The notes under the pieces: model-generated
Told to the model about the DNA's origin: nothing
Database searches by the model: none
What the model saw: only the letters and a program-made list of their open reading frames with translations
Assembly (NCBI GenBank): GCA_038231575.1
Contig: JBBRLB010000206.1
Location: 1-7,085, forward strand
Length of the DNA stretch: 7,085 bases
Direction: 5' to 3'
Source: CAITWF01 sp038231575
GTDB taxonomy: Bacteria > Verrucomicrobiota > Verrucomicrobiia > Opitutales > Opitutaceae
In this document: positions 5,744 through 7,085 of the stretch, piece by piece
Layout of the letters: each line of letters opens with the position of its first letter
How positions within the stretch are numbered: the first letter of the stretch is position 1
Program-made: the position numbers and the translations under genes

Positions 5744-6838
5744 ATGAAGCGCATCCTGGTCGTCGATGATGATCCCTCGCTGTGCGACCAAGTCTCCGCC
5801 ATGTTGCAGACGCACGGCTACGAGGTTCTCATGGCCGCAGACGGTGCGGCCGCCCTTGCCGTCATCCAGCGGGAACCTCCGGACCTGGTGTTGAGCGACG
5901 TCGTCATGCCGAGGCTGGACGGACTCGAACTGCTTACGGCCGTCCGGCAGGAACCGGCCACGGCGCTGCTCCCGTTCGTCCTGATGACGCAGCGGCCGGA
6001 GCTGGCCGGCATGCGCCACGGGATAAACCGCGGGGCCGACAATTATCTGCCGAAGCCTTTCAGCGCATCGGAGCTGGTGGCGGTCATCGAACGCTGCCTC
6101 CACCGGCAGCACGTCCTGCATGAGTTCGCGGAGCAACGGCTGGGCGAGATGCGCCGCGACGTGCTGGGGATGCTGCCCCACGAGTTTCTCACCCCGTTGA
6201 ACGGCATCCTCGGCGTCGCCGAACTCCTCGAAATGGGCGGCGGTACCGCGGCCGACCTGGCCGACTACGCGGGTGTCTTGCGCACGTCCGGCGAGCGCCT
6301 GCACCGGTTGGCTTCGAATTTCCTGCTCTGCGCCGATCTGGAGCTGGCCGCCAGCGATCCCGCCCGGCTCGCGCTGTTTCGCAGTGGCTCCACCTCCTCG
6401 GCCGCGCCCGGGTTGACCGAGGCCGTAAAAAAACGGGCCCGGACCTGGGCTCGCGCGGCGGACCTCGACCTGCAAATTGCGCCGCTGGTTCTGCCAATTT
6501 CGGCGCGCAATCTCGCCAAGATACTCGACGAGTTGCTCGACAATGCGTTCAAGTTTTCCGCCCCCGGCTCCCAAGTCAGCCTCACCTGCGACCGGCACGA
6601 GGGCCGGGCGCGCTGGCGGGTGCAGGATCGCGGCCGTGGCATCACCGCCGAGGCGATCGGCCGGCTCGCGGAGTTCGTGCAACTCGACCGCCAGCTCCAC
6701 GAGCAGCAGGGCGCGGGGCTCGGGGTCGCCATCGCCCGCCGTCTCGCGGAGCTGCACGGCGGCACCCTGACCCTGCAAAGCGCCCCTGACGCCGGCACGA
6801 TCGCCGTCTTGGAACTGCCATTGAATCTGCCGCTTTGA
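5744..6838 (+). CDS. Response-regulator/histidine-kinase hybrid (REC-HisKA-HATPase_c)
   Basis: A 364-residue soluble phosphorelay protein. The receiver domain (1-120) has the acidic pair Asp8/Asp9, the phospho-acceptor Asp52 in LVLSDVVMP, Thr82 and Lys104 in PKPF. A short helix leads to the dimerisation domain with His146 in LPHEFLTPLNG. The ATP-binding domain has the N box ELLDNAFKFS (Asn267), the G1 box D295-R-G-R-G299 and the G2 box GAGLG (323-327); it ends at LQSAPDAGTIAVLELP. All catalytic residues are present, so an active kinase is expected. With no sensor or membrane segment and the receiver placed first, its input is probably phosphate or protein contact from another kinase. There is no output DNA-binding domain. 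No good Shine-Dalgarno precedes the ATG; the receiver starts immediately, which fixes it. The next gene starts one base after the stop. The partner regulator is not visible. Confidence 0.93.
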   Translation: MKRILVVDDDPSLCDQVSAMLQTHGYEVLMAADGAAALAVIQREPPDLVLSDVVMPRLDGLELLTAVRQEPATALLPFVLMTQRPELAGMRHGINRGADNYLPKPFSASELVAVIERCLHRQHVLHEFAEQRLGEMRRDVLGMLPHEFLTPLNGILGVAELLEMGGGTAADLADYAGVLRTSGERLHRLASNFLLCADLELAASDPARLALFRSGSTSSAAPGLTEAVKKRARTWARAADLDLQIAPLVLPISARNLAKILDELLDNAFKFSAPGSQVSLTCDRHEGRARWRVQDRGRGITAEAIGRLAEFVQLDRQLHEQQGAGLGVAIARRLAELHGGTLTLQSAPDAGTIAVLELPLNLPL

Positions 6839-6839
6839 A

Positions 6840-7085
6840 ATGAATTCACCCCAAGACACCCTCCGCAACGCCGATCGGACAGCCGCCGCTTACGCACGCA
6901 GCTTGCTCGAAGCCTCGCTTGATCCGCTGGTCACCATCAGCGCGGAAGGTAAGATCACGGACGTGAACGACGCCTCCGTGCAGGCCACCGGCGTGGCGCG
7001 CGAAAAACTCGTGGGCACGGACTTTTCGGATTATTTCACCGAGCCGGAGAAGGCACGCGCGGGCTACCAGCAGGTGTTCTCCCAA
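6840..7085 (+). CDS. PAS-domain sensor protein (N-terminal part)
   Basis: The first 82 codons of a gene that continues past the window edge. The ATG follows the preceding stop after a single base, so co-translation with the hybrid kinase is likely. After about 18 polar residues, a PAS domain begins: SLLEASLDPLVTISAEGKI (21-39), then TDVNDASVQATGVAREKLVG and DFSDYF, matching the PAS fold's beta strands, the conserved N in DVND and the typical ATG...EKLVG turn. PAS domains sense small ligands, redox state or light and commonly head histidine kinases, diguanylate cyclases or hybrid sensors. The output domain is outside the window. There is no signal peptide or membrane segment in the visible part, so a cytoplasmic sensor is likely. 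Confidence 0.85.
   Translation, partial: MNSPQDTLRNADRTAAAYARSLLEASLDPLVTISAEGKITDVNDASVQATGVAREKLVGTDFSDYFTEPEKARAGYQQVFSQ

Noticed and set aside
5735..6868. 377-codon minus-strand open frame opposite the hybrid kinase
   Set aside because: It is the antisense shadow of a gene whose motifs are all intact on the plus strand; its composition (Arg, Gly, Gln, Ala rich) is typical of GC-driven antisense frames.

Overview
The window is GC-rich bacterial DNA. A PEP-CTERM-tagged DUF3494 (ice-binding-like) secreted protein, a membrane-anchored TPR protein, a PGPGW-family membrane protein and stacked hybrid sensor kinases together suggest a Gram-negative, exosortase-bearing environmental bacterium. 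Verrucomicrobia (Opitutaceae-like) is my best guess, but this rests on protein character only and was not tested by any search.

Layout. (1) 1-2153, plus strand: a tight operon with the 3' end of a quinol-type nitric oxide reductase large subunit, a DUF488 protein, a single-domain CheB-like methylesterase and a small PGPGW membrane protein. The first three genes are joined by two ATGA stop/start overlaps. (2) About 2042-2756, plus strand: the N-terminal third of a cation-transporting P-type ATPase. It is out of frame at its start, frameshifted near 2580, and lost beyond about 2756, so it is a pseudogene. (3) 2796-5330, minus strand: a membrane-anchored TPR protein and a PEP-CTERM secreted protein with a recognisable promoter and a perfect 13-bp palindrome upstream. 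(4) 5331-5743: a 413-bp intergenic region with several small hairpins and a degraded 3' end of a histidine kinase gene, whose sequence matches the 3' end of the kinase gene that follows. (5) 5744-7085, plus strand: a receiver-histidine kinase hybrid, then, one base later, the start of a PAS-domain sensor that runs off the window.

How it fits together. The left operon looks like a nitric oxide/low-oxygen response unit ending in a broken ion pump. The right operon is a phosphorelay cluster. The minus-strand envelope block lies between two truncated plus-strand genes (ATPase on the left, kinase remnant on the right), as expected if a block had been inserted or exchanged with loss of the flanking gene parts. 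No transposase, integrase, tRNA, rRNA or CRISPR array was seen. I found no clear new biological system; the gene remnants, the block boundaries and the structured leader upstream of the PEP-CTERM gene deserve the closest look.
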